DNA of 64,000 nucleotides, from contig NZ_CP007440.1 of the NCBI RefSeq assembly GCF_001579845.1, positions 2,050,001 through 2,114,000 on the forward strand, read 5' to 3'. A model generated the notes under the pieces. It had not been told where the DNA came from. It searched no databases and saw only the letters and a program-made list of their open reading frames with translations. Positions 1-8,660 of this stretch are shown here, piece by piece. The stretch comes from Rhodoplanes sp. Z2-YC6860. GTDB taxonomy: Bacteria > Pseudomonadota > Alphaproteobacteria > Rhizobiales > Xanthobacteraceae. Each line of letters starts with the position of its first letter. Within the stretch, counting starts at the first letter, position 1. The translations under genes were made by a program, and so were the position numbers.

Positions 1-1169
1 GCAAGGCCGCGTCCGAGGCGCTGGCCAAGACCTTCAGGGAGAACCTGCGGCTTTTCACGCTGATCACCAACACGCTCGCCAAGGACAAGGAGATTTCCGA
101 CCGCTGGCGCGGCTTCAACGATGTCGCGGCGTCGCGCCATCTCGCCAACCGCATCGAGCCCGAAGTGGTCGACGCGCTGGTCGCCTCGGTGCGCGAGGCC
201 TATCCGCGGCTGTCGCACCGCTACTACGCGCTGAAGGCGAAGTGGTTCGGCAAGAAGAAGCTGCCGCACTGGGACCGCAACGCGCCGCTGCCGCAGGTCG
301 CGATGAAGAGCATCCGCTGGTACGACGCGCAGAACATGGTGTTGTCCGCCTACGGCCAGTTCTCGCCGAAGATGGCCTCGATCGCCGAGCGCTTCTTCAC
401 CGACCGCTGGATCGACGCGCCGGCGCGGCCCGGCAAGTCGCCCGGCGCCTTCGCGCATCCGACCGTGCCGTCGGCGCACCCTTACGTGCTGCTGAATTAC
501 CAGGGCAAGCCGCGCGACGTGATGACGCTCGCGCACGAGCTCGGCCACGGCGTGCATCAGGTGCTGGCAGCGCCGAACGGCGCGCTGATGGCCTCGACGC
601 CGCTGACGCTCGCCGAGACCGCGAGCGTGTTCGGCGAGATGCTGACCTTCAAGAAGCTCCTCGCCGAGACCACCGACAGGAAGCAGCGCAAGGCGATGCT
701 GGCCGGCAAGGTCGAGGACATGATCAACACGGTGGTGCGGCAGATCGCGTTCTACACCTTCGAGCGCCGGGTCCACACCGAGCGGCGAAACGGCGAGCTC
801 ACCTCCGAGCAGCTCTGCAAGATCTGGATGGAGGTGCAGACCGAGAGCTTAGGGCCGGCGATCGAGCTCAAGCCGGGCTACGAGACGTTCTGGAGCTACA
901 TCCCGCACTTCATCCATTCGCCGTTCTACGTTTACGCCTACGCGTTCGGCGATTGCCTGGTGAACTCGCTCTACGCCGTCTACGAGAAGGCTGCCGACGG
1001 CTTCGCCGAGCGCTATCTGCAGATGCTCGCGGCCGGCGGCACCAAGCACCATTCGGAACTGCTCGCGCCATTCGGCCTCGACGCCCGCGACCCGAAATTC
1101 TGGCAGGGCGGGCTCGGCGTGATCGAGCGGATGATCGGCGAGCTCGAGGCGCTGGACGCGAAGAAGTAG
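1..1169 (+). CDS. pepF: M3 family oligoendopeptidase (PepF type), 3' part
   Basis: The gene enters from outside the window; the reading frame is open from base 3, so the 334-residue version starting at 165 is only an internal start. The protein is a cytosolic zinc metallopeptidase of family M3 that cleaves short peptides. The zinc signature HELGH is encoded at 534-548 inside MTLAHELGHGVHQ, followed by the family's helical C-terminal half with a GYETFWSYIPHF stretch and an FGDCLVNSLY segment. The carboxy end at residue LDAKK is complete. It is followed by a composite palindromic repeat rather than a clear terminator. Oligoendopeptidase F is the best fit within M3; the missing N-terminal half prevents a firmer subtype call. 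Confidence 0.88.
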   Translation, partial: KAASEALAKTFRENLRLFTLITNTLAKDKEISDRWRGFNDVAASRHLANRIEPEVVDALVASVREAYPRLSHRYYALKAKWFGKKKLPHWDRNAPLPQVAMKSIRWYDAQNMVLSAYGQFSPKMASIAERFFTDRWIDAPARPGKSPGAFAHPTVPSAHPYVLLNYQGKPRDVMTLAHELGHGVHQVLAAPNGALMASTPLTLAETASVFGEMLTFKKLLAETTDRKQRKAMLAGKVEDMINTVVRQIAFYTFERRVHTERRNGELTSEQLCKIWMEVQTESLGPAIELKPGYETFWSYIPHFIHSPFYVYAYAFGDCLVNSLYAVYEKAADGFAERYLQMLAAGGTKHHSELLAPFGLDARDPKFWQGGLGVIERMIGELEALDAKK

Positions 1170-1210
1170 GCCGTGTGGAGGATTTTCCACATAAGTCGCC
1201 CCAAACTCAG

Positions 1211-1304
1211 CCGTCATGCGCGGGCTTGACCCGCGCATCTCGCTTAGGGACGCACGGTGCTCACCTGATCGAGATGGCCGGGACAAGCCCGGCCATGACA
1301 GCGG
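1211..1304. repeat. Composite palindromic repeat, copy 1
   Basis: Two different perfect palindromes (cores GCGCGGGCTTGACCCGCGC and GGCCGGGACAAGCCCGGCC) flank a central segment beginning GCTTAGGGACGCAC. The element fills the gap between the peptidase and the convergent esterase gene. A second copy lies at 2641-2735 on the other side of the esterase, with its flanking palindromes in the opposite order. This is a REP-like element of the sort scattered in Rhizobiales genomes. Confidence 0.85.
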
Positions 1305-1339
1305 AGATGGTGTAACGTCGGATCAGCGGGCCATCGCAG

Positions 1340-2488
1340 CTACTTGATATTCTTCTTCCCCCAGTCGTCGATCACCTTGGCGATCGCGAAGTTGTTCTTC
1401 TCGATCATCACCATGTGGCCGTTGCCGTGGATGCCCTTTGAGTCGAGCGGCATCCATTCGGCCTTGGCGCCGGCCTGGTTGAGATACTTCACGGTGCAAT
1501 GGTCGTAGAGCCGGTGATACGAGGCTTCGCCGGCGATCACCACGATGGGAATGCCCTTCAGATTCGGCAGTTGCCGCGCCGGCGCCTTCTGCATCGTGCA
1601 GACGGTGAGGTCCGGCCCGTCGGCCTTGTCCTCGCGCACGGTCTGCAGCTGGTCCGGGCTGTTCACCGGCGGATCGTAGGTCATCTTGATGTCGGTGAGG
1701 CCCCACGGCCGCGTCTTGCCGGTGCCGATCACCACCGCTTCGAATGGCGGGCCGGCGGGCTCGATGGCGATGATGCCCTTCACGAGCTTCGGCCGCGCGT
1801 CGGCAATGAGCCAGCCGAACGAGCCGGACTGCGAGTGCGTGAGGATCACCGCAGGCCCGATCTTGTCGAGCAGCGCCGCCGCAGCGTCCTGGTTGCGCTC
1901 CTGCGTGAGTTCGGGCGACAGCACCGTCTCGACCTGCGTCGCATAGAACGCGTCGAAATAGGGATCGCCTTTTTTGCCCTTGTTCGGTCCGCTGCCCGGC
2001 CACTGCGTGTGCTTCTCGCGGCCCGGCCACGTGCCGTCGCTCTCGATCGCGGTGAATTGGAACTGCTCGTTCTGCGCCGTGAACATCCGCGTCGCGCCGT
2101 CACCCGGATGCGGCGCCGAGCGGCCGCGCATCGGCTGGTCGATCATGTAGACGACCCAGCCTTGCTCGACGAAATACTCCGCCCAGCCCTTGCGGCCGTC
2201 CGGCGTTCCCATCCAGTTGGTCGCGGTCTGCGCCGCGCCATGGATGAGCACGAGCGGGTAGGGGCGGCGTTGCGTCTTCGGCGCCAGCACCTCGACATAG
2301 ATCTGGCCCTGCATGATGGACTTGCCGGGCTCGCCGACATATTTGCCGCCGACATAGAAGTAGCCGCGCTTGGCCACCGCCATCTGGTCGACCGCCGGCA
2401 CCGGCAGCTTCACCTCGGCTTGCACGGCTGCGGCAAACAATCCCGACAGCAATGCGCCACAAAGCATCCGCAAACGAATGCGCCTCAT
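1340..2488 (-). CDS. Exported alpha/beta hydrolase (esterase-713-like)
   Basis: This is a 382-residue alpha/beta-hydrolase with an N-terminal signal peptide (MRRIRLRMLCGALLSGLFAA...VQA), so it should act in the periplasm or outside the cell. The ATG at 2488 is chosen because a strong GGGAGGA ribosome site lies 5 bases ahead; an upstream start at 2539 lacks one. The oxyanion strand is LVLIHGAAQT. The nucleophile elbow reads THSQSG instead of GxSxG, a form I associate with the Alcaligenes esterase 713 group. A late GNGHMVMIE motif carries the likely catalytic histidine. The substrate is unknown. The gene stands alone between two copies of the same repeat. Confidence 0.78.
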   Translation of the reverse strand: MRRIRLRMLCGALLSGLFAAAVQAEVKLPVPAVDQMAVAKRGYFYVGGKYVGEPGKSIMQGQIYVEVLAPKTQRRPYPLVLIHGAAQTATNWMGTPDGRKGWAEYFVEQGWVVYMIDQPMRGRSAPHPGDGATRMFTAQNEQFQFTAIESDGTWPGREKHTQWPGSGPNKGKKGDPYFDAFYATQVETVLSPELTQERNQDAAAALLDKIGPAVILTHSQSGSFGWLIADARPKLVKGIIAIEPAGPPFEAVVIGTGKTRPWGLTDIKMTYDPPVNSPDQLQTVREDKADGPDLTVCTMQKAPARQLPNLKGIPIVVIAGEASYHRLYDHCTVKYLNQAGAKAEWMPLDSKGIHGNGHMVMIEKNNFAIAKVIDDWGKKNIK

Positions 2489-2640
2489 GAACGTCCTCCC
2501 AGCACTTGTTCGTGAACGGCTCGATTTCGCCGCGATCATTTTTATTTGTTTTCAGCGTGACGCTGCCCATCCTGTCTTGTCAATCGATGGGCAAGGCGTA
2601 TCGATGGCGCGAGAGTGTTTTCTGGCGACGTTGCACCGCC

Positions 2641-2735
2641 TCCGCTGTCATGGCCGGGCTTGTCCCGGCCATCCCGCTTAGGGACGCACTGTGCTCACCT
2701 AAGCGGGATGCGCGGGTCAAGCCCGCGCATGACGG
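2641..2735. repeat. Composite palindromic repeat, copy 2
   Basis: This is the main content of the 317-base gap between the esterase start (2488) and the kinase start (2806). It has the same two palindromes and the same central segment (GCTTAGGGACGCACTGTGCT) as copy 1 at 1211-1304. On the + strand the centre has the same direction in both copies while the outer palindromes are swapped. The rest of the gap holds the esterase promoter and shows no gene. Confidence 0.85.
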
Positions 2736-2805
2736 CGGAGTTTGTGGCAACGGAAGTCGAAAATGCACGAGCGTTCACAGTCTCGGGAACATTCGTTAGG
2801 TATCC

Positions 2806-4167
2806 ATGGCCGACAGCGAACGAAACCGTCTCACCGCCCGCGCGGCGCGCTACGCCCGGGTCGGCGCCAATGTCGGCGGTGTCGCCGCGCGGATCGCCGG
2901 CGCGCGCATCTTCGGTTTCGATCTCGACCGCGCCAAGAACGCCGCCGAGCTCGCAGCGGGTCTCGGCGGCCTGAAAGGCCCGATCATGAAGGTGGCGCAA
3001 CTCCTCGCCACCATCCCGGACGCGCTGCCGCCGGAATACATCACCGAGCTGACCAAGCTGCAGAGCCAGGCGCCGCCGATGGGCTGGGCCTTCGTCAAGC
3101 GCCGCATGCAGGCGGAACTCGGCCCCGGGTGGCAGAGCAAATTCAAGAGCTTCGAGCATCATCCGGCCGCCGCCGCCTCGCTCGGCCAGGTCCATCGCGC
3201 CCGCTCGCTCGATGACGCGGAGCTCGCCTGCAAACTGCAATATGCCGACATGCAGTCGGCCGTGGAGGCCGACCTCAAGCAGCTTCGTCTCCTCTTCGCC
3301 ATGCACCGCCGCTTCGATCCCGCCATCGACACCCGCGAGATCATCAAGGAGATCGACGCGCGGATGCGCGAGGAGCTGGACTACCGCCGCGAGGCGAAGC
3401 ACATCGCGCTCTATCGGAACATGCTCGCCAAAGAGGATGCGATCCGCGTGCCGGGCGTCGCGCCGGAACTCTCGACCGCGCGGCTTCTCTCCATGCAATG
3501 GCTCGAGGGCAGCCGGCTGCTGGAGCACAAGGACGATTCGCTTGCCGTGCGAAACCGCCTCGCCACCGCGATGTTCACCGCCTGGTGGCTGCCGTTCAGC
3601 CGCTTCGGCGTGATCCACGGCGACCCGCACCTCGGCAACTACTCGGTGTTCGAGGAGAAGGGCAAGCCGTCCGGCATCAATCTCCTGGACTACGGCTGCA
3701 TCCGCATCTTCCCGCCGAAGTTCGTCGGCGGCGTGGTCGATCTCTACAACGGGCTGCGCCACAACGACGACGCCCGCGTCGTTCACGCCTACGAAACCTG
3801 GGGGTTCCGCAAGCTCAGCCGCGAGCTGATCGACATCCTCAATGTCTGGGCGCGCTTCATCTACGGCCCGCTGATGGAGGATCGCGTGCGCAGCATCGCC
3901 GACGGCGTGAAGCCCGGCGAATACGGCCGGCGTCAGGCCTTCGAGGTGCAGCGCGCGCTGCGACAAAAAGGCCCGGTGCTGGTGCCGCAGGAGTTCGTGT
4001 TCATGGACCGTGCCGCGATCGGGCTCGGCGCCGTGTTCCTGCATCTGCGCGCCGAGCTCAACTTTCATCGGCTGTTTGAAGCCGCGATCGAAAAATTCTC
4101 GACCGCGGCGGTGGCGGAACGCCAGCGCGCGGCGCTCGTGAAAGCCGGCCTCGAAACATCGGGATAG
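2806..4167 (+). CDS. ABC1/AarF/UbiB atypical kinase family protein
   Basis: This 453-residue protein belongs to the UbiB/ABC1/ADCK atypical kinases, ATPases that support ubiquinone biosynthesis or lipid homeostasis. Family marks are visible in order: the KxGQ-like segment GPIMKVAQLLA (glycine replaced by alanine), the alanine-rich loop AAAASLGQVHRA in place of a glycine loop, EELDYRREA, the catalytic loop GVIHGDPHLGNY, and the metal-binding LLDYGCIR. There is no obvious C-terminal membrane pair like that of Escherichia coli UbiB. The ATG follows a weakly matched ribosome site. No ubiquinone genes are adjacent, so a role in quinone synthesis is only an inference from the family. Confidence 0.82.
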   Translation: MADSERNRLTARAARYARVGANVGGVAARIAGARIFGFDLDRAKNAAELAAGLGGLKGPIMKVAQLLATIPDALPPEYITELTKLQSQAPPMGWAFVKRRMQAELGPGWQSKFKSFEHHPAAAASLGQVHRARSLDDAELACKLQYADMQSAVEADLKQLRLLFAMHRRFDPAIDTREIIKEIDARMREELDYRREAKHIALYRNMLAKEDAIRVPGVAPELSTARLLSMQWLEGSRLLEHKDDSLAVRNRLATAMFTAWWLPFSRFGVIHGDPHLGNYSVFEEKGKPSGINLLDYGCIRIFPPKFVGGVVDLYNGLRHNDDARVVHAYETWGFRKLSRELIDILNVWARFIYGPLMEDRVRSIADGVKPGEYGRRQAFEVQRALRQKGPVLVPQEFVFMDRAAIGLGAVFLHLRAELNFHRLFEAAIEKFSTAAVAERQRAALVKAGLETSG

Positions 4168-4240
4168 ATCGGCAACTGGCCACCCTGTCAGGTTGCACAT
4201 CGCGGTGCGGCCGGGTTATGGGGGCGCGGGGACGCATATC

Positions 4241-4290
4241 GGGCGGTGCGCTCCCTCCCCCTGCAAGGGGGAGGGTCGGGGTGGGGGTCT
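4241..4290. repeat. CCCTCCCC/GGGGAGGG hairpin repeat
   Basis: A short hairpin (CTCCCTCCCCC / GGGGGAGGG) is followed by TCGGGGTGGGGGTC, preceded by GGGCGGTGCG. The same unit recurs at 9831, 27731 and, degenerated, at 8064 and 58500. Here a single unit lies just upstream of the small exported protein gene. Confidence 0.8.
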
Positions 4291-4318
4291 CTTCGCACGC
4301 CAAATCGGAGGCGGGTTG

Positions 4319-4699
4319 ATGCTGGTTCGGCTGGGCTTGAGTCTTGTGATCGGTGCCGCGATGCTTTCGACGATCCTTGCGCCCGGCGTCGCGCGCGCGG
4401 GCTGCTCCGAAGAACTCAGCAAGCTGATGTCCAAGGACACCGAAAACCTGACCACCCGCTTTCAGCGCGTCAGCAAGCAGATCGAGAAGAGCAAGGGCGC
4501 CGGCGCCAAGCTGGTGCAGGAGCAATGCCGGATCGCCCGCCAGCTCAAGCCGCGGCTGGAAGACCAGCTTGCCGCGATCAAGCAGTCAGGCTGCCTGAAG
4601 GACCCGCAGATGGGCACCATGATCGCCGACATCGTCCGCGGGCACGAGGACGATCTGGCGGCTGCGAGCCGCAGCACGGCGCGGTCGGAGTGTCGGTAG
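4319..4699 (+). CDS. Small exported protein of unknown function
   Basis: This 126-residue protein is not recognised. The ATG at 4319 has a GGAGG site 6-7 bases ahead; the longer frame starting at 4193 would run through the repeat and is rejected. A signal peptide is clear (MLVRLGLSLVIGAAMLSTILAPGVARA, cleavage likely before GCSEEL). The mature part is rich in Lys, Gln and Glu and looks helical, with four cysteines (GCSEEL, EQCRIA, SGCLKD, SECR) that could form two disulfides in the periplasm. Small periplasmic proteins of this kind are common in Bradyrhizobiaceae, but I cannot name a family. It stands alone. Confidence 0.7.
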   Translation: MLVRLGLSLVIGAAMLSTILAPGVARAGCSEELSKLMSKDTENLTTRFQRVSKQIEKSKGAGAKLVQEQCRIARQLKPRLEDQLAAIKQSGCLKDPQMGTMIADIVRGHEDDLAAASRSTARSECR

Positions 4700-4914
4700 G
4701 GCATTTCCGCTTCAGTTGCACCAGGTCCGCTGTCATCTGCGCGGGATCGGATACCGCGAAGCAGCATGCGAGTCCGGATGCGCGCCGATGTTCCAGTTGC
4801 CGCATTGATCGAATGCTGCTGCTCGAACGACTTTACAGCGAGACGGTGCCGGGACCCGCAGACGTTCACGCCCGCAATGTGCCGTCAATTTCACACAGCA
4901 TGGTGATAATCAGG

Positions 4915-7061
4915 TCAACTTTCACTGGTGGCTAGGGCTGGCACCGCGAGTGTCGCTCCGATGATCAGCCAGAATGTACGTTGGTAGATCATCTCGGCTG
5001 GACCTCCCATCACTGCGAACGACACAATGCAAAGAAAGGCGATTGCAGCCATGGGCTCGGTGCGCGCTAAACGGAATTGCGTGATTAGAATTGTTAGGCC
5101 TGGCGCTGCAAAGACGATAAGCCCAATCAAGCCGAGCTCCGCCATGAGCCATAGTGGCGTGGAATGAATCAGCAACGGGATCACGCTGTCTCCGGTCCTG
5201 ATGTTGAGATTGCGGAAGGCACCGAGCCCCGCACCGAAGATCGGATGGTCAAGGAACATCTCCCATCCGCGGGTCATGGACAACAATCGCTCAGCCGTTG
5301 AGCCTGAGCTCGGTAGCAACTCCGGCCCGCTAATGGCGCCAAGTTGGGCGCCAGGACTGGAGTTGAGAGCAGCTATTGCAGCGATGGCGCCGATACAGGC
5401 CGCAGCTCCCGCAAGGCCAAACGCGATCTCTTTTATCGATGCGTGACGAGTAGAGATGGCCGCGACCATAGTGGTTAAGAACGCCAGCCAGCCGGATCGT
5501 GAGCCGCTGTACCATAGCGCGGCCATGAGTAAGGCCAACGTTACAATCCGTAACCGTTGCGATTCGATCAGCACGATCCCCACGCATGCAGCCATCAGAA
5601 GCTGAAACGCAAAGAAGTTGCGATTCAACGCGAAGGCCTCGATATTGCCCGGCTCCACAAGCTGCGGCAGCTCGTTTGTCAGTTCGCTAATCGCAACCAA
5701 TACGATCTCGATCACGGCAACGCCGAGCGCCGCCCCCACATAGCTCAGCAGCATCACGCGCAGCCCCTTGCGGCCGGCGACTGTGGTAATCAGCGCTCCA
5801 GTCGCTGCAAAAGCGAGCAGCACGAACCAGCCGACAAAGCGGTTGATCAGTGCCCAATCTGTGAGGCCGAAGCGCGATGCGCCGATCAGCAGCGACGCGC
5901 CGAGCATGACCGTCGCGGCAACGGCGGCAATGTTAACCCCGCCGACGCGCCAGCGTGGCAGGGTGCGGGTTGTGATCGCCTGCAAAAGGAACAGCGAACC
6001 GGCGAGCAGCGCAATGGGATCGGCGAGATTGACGTTTAGAAGCCCCGTGCCAATCGGCACGTAAATCTGAAACAGCACGCTGACTGCAGCAGCAATCGGC
6101 AGGCACCACGCGAGCGCCTGTGCATAATCACGCGTTGGTATGGCGGCTTCGAGAGCTTTTTCATCTGAATGCTTGCCGCCTTGGGCAGCACCGCCAACCG
6201 CAAGCAAAAACGTCATTGCTAGGATCGAACCGGCGCCGATCACGATTGCAGCGGCAAAGGCGTCGTTGACGGCCACGCCAACAGCGCCAAGTGCTGCGAT
6301 CGCACTCATCTCGCGAACGCCCCAACCAGCGAAGCTGATCGGGATGCTGGCGGCAAACATCACGATGGTTGAGGCAGCAAGGAGATCGTCGACCTTCGTT
6401 TGCGGCGCAAGCGCATGTGTCGCCAACACGTAAGCCGCCATGGTCGGGATTTGTACGAGGAGCGCAAGCAGCAGGAGAATGAAAGTCTGAGCTATGAGCC
6501 GCGCCGTGAAGAGCGGCGCAAGCGTCTGTCGGGCCAGCGCGCCGTAACCGAGCCATGATGCACCGCAGATAGCGGCCACGAGACCGCAGATGATCTTGAT
6601 GAACGTCAGGCCGCCAGCCTGCTGGTCAAGATAGATGCGGCCGAAAATGTAGAAAGCCCAATCAGTGCGAGTGTGCCGGACAGTGCTGCTGAGGCGAATC
6701 GCTCACAGAGCGTGACGGCGACGACGGCGGCGAACGGCATCCGGCCGCGCCGCATGACGATGCTGCGCGCCATCAACTGGCCGGCGAACTGGAAGAACAT
6801 CGCTCCGCCAAGGCTTCCGGCCGCAACGCTGGCCATCGCTTGCCGGAAGCGAACTTTGTGGCCGGCGGCCTCCGAGATAAACTTAAACCGGTAAGCCGCC
6901 GCGAGGCCGTTCGCGACAAGCGTCAGGAAAACCAGAACGGCTACCGACGTCGACACCCTTCTGAGGCTTTGGAGCAGTCCTTCGGTTCCGAGGTTCAAAA
7001 CGGCCCAGGGCAGCGCGATGGAGAGAAGCAGAATCGAAACGAAGGGGCCGGCTTTTCGCAT
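4915..7061 (-). pseudogene. Frameshifted membrane protein: flippase-like domain plus O-antigen ligase domain
   Basis: Two overlapping reading frames together make one gene. The upstream piece (7061-6606, 151 residues from MRKAGPFVSI) is the first half of an UPF0104/lysylphosphatidylglycerol-synthase-type flippase-like membrane domain. The second frame carries on with FGRIYLDQQAGGL and FAGWGVREM, then a multi-span O-antigen ligase/polymerase (Wzy_C/WaaL-like) region with NRNFFAFQLL, SGSRSGWLAF and DHPIFGAGLGAFRN. Adding one T to the run at 6653-6655 (minus strand GGGCTTTC) restores a continuous GLFYIFGRIYLDQQAGG, about 714 residues. The break is therefore a one-base deletion or a sequencing error. 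The stretch is visibly less GC-rich than its neighbours, and no other polysaccharide genes are adjacent, which suggests a transferred or decaying gene. Confidence 0.72.
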
Positions 7062-7940
7062 TACGACTCGATTTGTCCAGGAAACTCGACGCTAAACCGC
7101 GCTTATTTTTGGTTGCAATGCGAAAATAGATTTCCGTGGGGGTTGTATCCGAGCAAAAGGTCGCAGCTCGTCAGGAGTGTGTCGATTTTTCCTGGCTGCG
7201 GCCGGATCGGCGGGGGCGCCTCACCTCAGAGCCAGATTTCTTGAAGGGATCTAGCCGGAAAGAGAGCAGCCAGGCAGATCATGAAGTGGAGAACTGCGCC
7301 GCGACCTGGAGCGAGGCAAGTTGCAGATCGATAGTTTGTGCACATCAAGCCGTTGGCGAGAGATCGAGCCGACTAGGCCGCCCGTCCGCCAAGGATTTTT
7401 CTGATCTCGGCGTCAGGGACGAATAGACCGGCCGCATGCTGGCGCTTCATCGCGCACTCTGCCGCTAGCGCTACTTCGGATAGCTAATCGAGGCGGCTGA
7501 ATGGCCGGTGTGCTGGTCACGCAGCATTTCGATTTGCATTTCGGCAAATCAGATGTAGTAGCGATTCTGCCTCGTTCGTTGAGGGCGTCGACTAGGGACG
7601 TCTATTTGGCGGAGCGAGGTGTGGCGCCTGCAGGCGTGGCTCGTGACCACGTCCCAGGGTGCAAGGTCATCGTCCGTCCCCGATGAGGGGGCCGCCTTCA
7701 GTGGCAGGGCGCGGTCGGGTGAAAGCGGGCGCAAATGCCCCCTGGAGCATGGTGGGTGAAAACCCAGCCGGTCCGATCGAATCTCGAACGGTGGCCTCGC
7801 AATAAATCGCCACAAGTGGAGCGCCGGAAGGCGTGCGGGCTTCGCAAAAAGCCCGCGGCACCCCGCAAGGGGTGTCGACTGAGACGTAGCGCCAACCGGC
7901 GCTCCGCGCCCTCACTCATGTGAGGGACAAGGAAGAATAG

Positions 7941-8043
7941 AGGCGCCAGCCCCGCGCCTGATCTGAAGGGGCCGATGAATCACGCCTGTATGGATGCTGA
8001 AGGACGCGCGCGAGCGCGGGCTGTTTGAATGTGGAAATCTGAC
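7941..8043. repeat. Interspersed repeat shared with 51838-51951
   Basis: The segment aligns along about 100 bases with 51838-51951. Shared blocks include GCCCCRCGCCTG, GAAGGGGYCGAT, CACGCCTG, GACGCGCG and GCTGTT..ATGTG. Identity is moderate, so these are old copies of one family. Both lie in gene-poor DNA. Confidence 0.65.
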
Positions 8044-8063
8044 ACTGAACCGCGCTGTGGCAG

Positions 8064-8250
8064 CACGGTTTCCCTCCCCGACAGGGGAGGGTGGCCTCGC
8101 GTCAGCGAGCACGGGTGGGGATATGCATCAATGACGGAGAGTGCTTGCGGGTGGCACCATCTCCCCACCCCGGTTCGCCATAGCGCGTCGAAGACGCGCG
8201 TAACCGCGCTGGTGGCTCGCCGACCCTCCCCTGGCGGGGAGAGATGGGAC
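8064..8250. repeat. Inverted pair of CCCTCCCC-type repeats
   Basis: A left half (CCCTCCCC..GGGGAGGG then GTGGCCTCGCG..CACGGGTGGGGA) is matched by an inverted right half (TCCCCACCC..GGTGGCTCGCC..ACCCTCCCC..GGGGAG). The whole can form a long imperfect stem with loops. It lies about 200 bases upstream of the cytochrome oxidase subunit gene. Confidence 0.7.
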
Positions 8251-8443
8251 CGCCGGCGCACCGCATGTTTCCACAAGGGGCGGCACCCCCCACGGCATTG
8301 CCCGGCCCCCGCGATTCCGCTAAATCCTGAATCCTTCGGTTCAGCCGTTCCCGGCCGCTGCTTTGGCCGATGAACGCGCTTCATTCTCAACTTTCCCGTC
8401 CGCTTGCCCTCTGGGACCGGCCTTGGAATTCGAAAGGATCGCG

Positions 8444-8596
8444 ATGTCCGCGCACGACACAGTTGAATATGCGGTCGCAGACGGGAACGACTATCCCGCG
8501 CACGAGCAGACCTACCGGAACTTCATCACCCTGGTGAAGTGGGGCACCGGCACGGTCATCGTGATCGTCGCCCTGATGGCCTACTTCCTGGTCTGA
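8444..8596 (+). CDS. aa3-type cytochrome c oxidase subunit IV
   Basis: This 50-residue protein matches the short bacterial aa3-oxidase subunit IV (the COX4_pro_2 type). A polar N-terminus contains HEQTYRNFI and is followed by one membrane helix (VKWGTGTVIVIVALMAYFLV). The ATG at 8444 has AAGGA seven bases ahead; the longer frame from 8363 has no ribosome site. This subunit is a single-span accessory of haem-copper oxidases in alphaproteobacteria, and its gene is often separated from the main ctaCDE cluster, as here. It sits 64 bases upstream of pntAA and could be co-transcribed with it. Placement beside transhydrogenase genes is common in Rhizobiales. Confidence 0.85.
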   Translation: MSAHDTVEYAVADGNDYPAHEQTYRNFITLVKWGTGTVIVIVALMAYFLV

Positions 8597-8660
8597 ACGC
8601 CGCGAAGGCCCAAAGATTGGGCCAAGGTTCTGGCCTGACGATCCGGCCGCGGGAGACAGC

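Larger units (their letters stand above)
7062..8443. other. 1.4-kb stretch without a convincing gene
   Basis: No reading frame here looks like a real protein; the short frames are low in codon bias and full of Arg/Pro. On the minus strand a 25-codon tail (7450-7373) ending in FVPDAEIRKILGGRAA may be the remnant of a lost gene. From about 7680 on, the DNA has the character of Rhizobiales interspersed repeats, with a Cys/Gly-poor palindromic block at 7830-7920, a block shared with 51838 (7941-8043) and an inverted CCCTCCCC-type pair (8064-8250). The region looks like a junkyard of repeats beside the broken polysaccharide gene. Confidence 0.6.

Noticed and set aside
7373-7450. 25-codon minus-strand frame ending ILGGRAA
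   Set aside because: Too short and without a start signal; at most a remnant.
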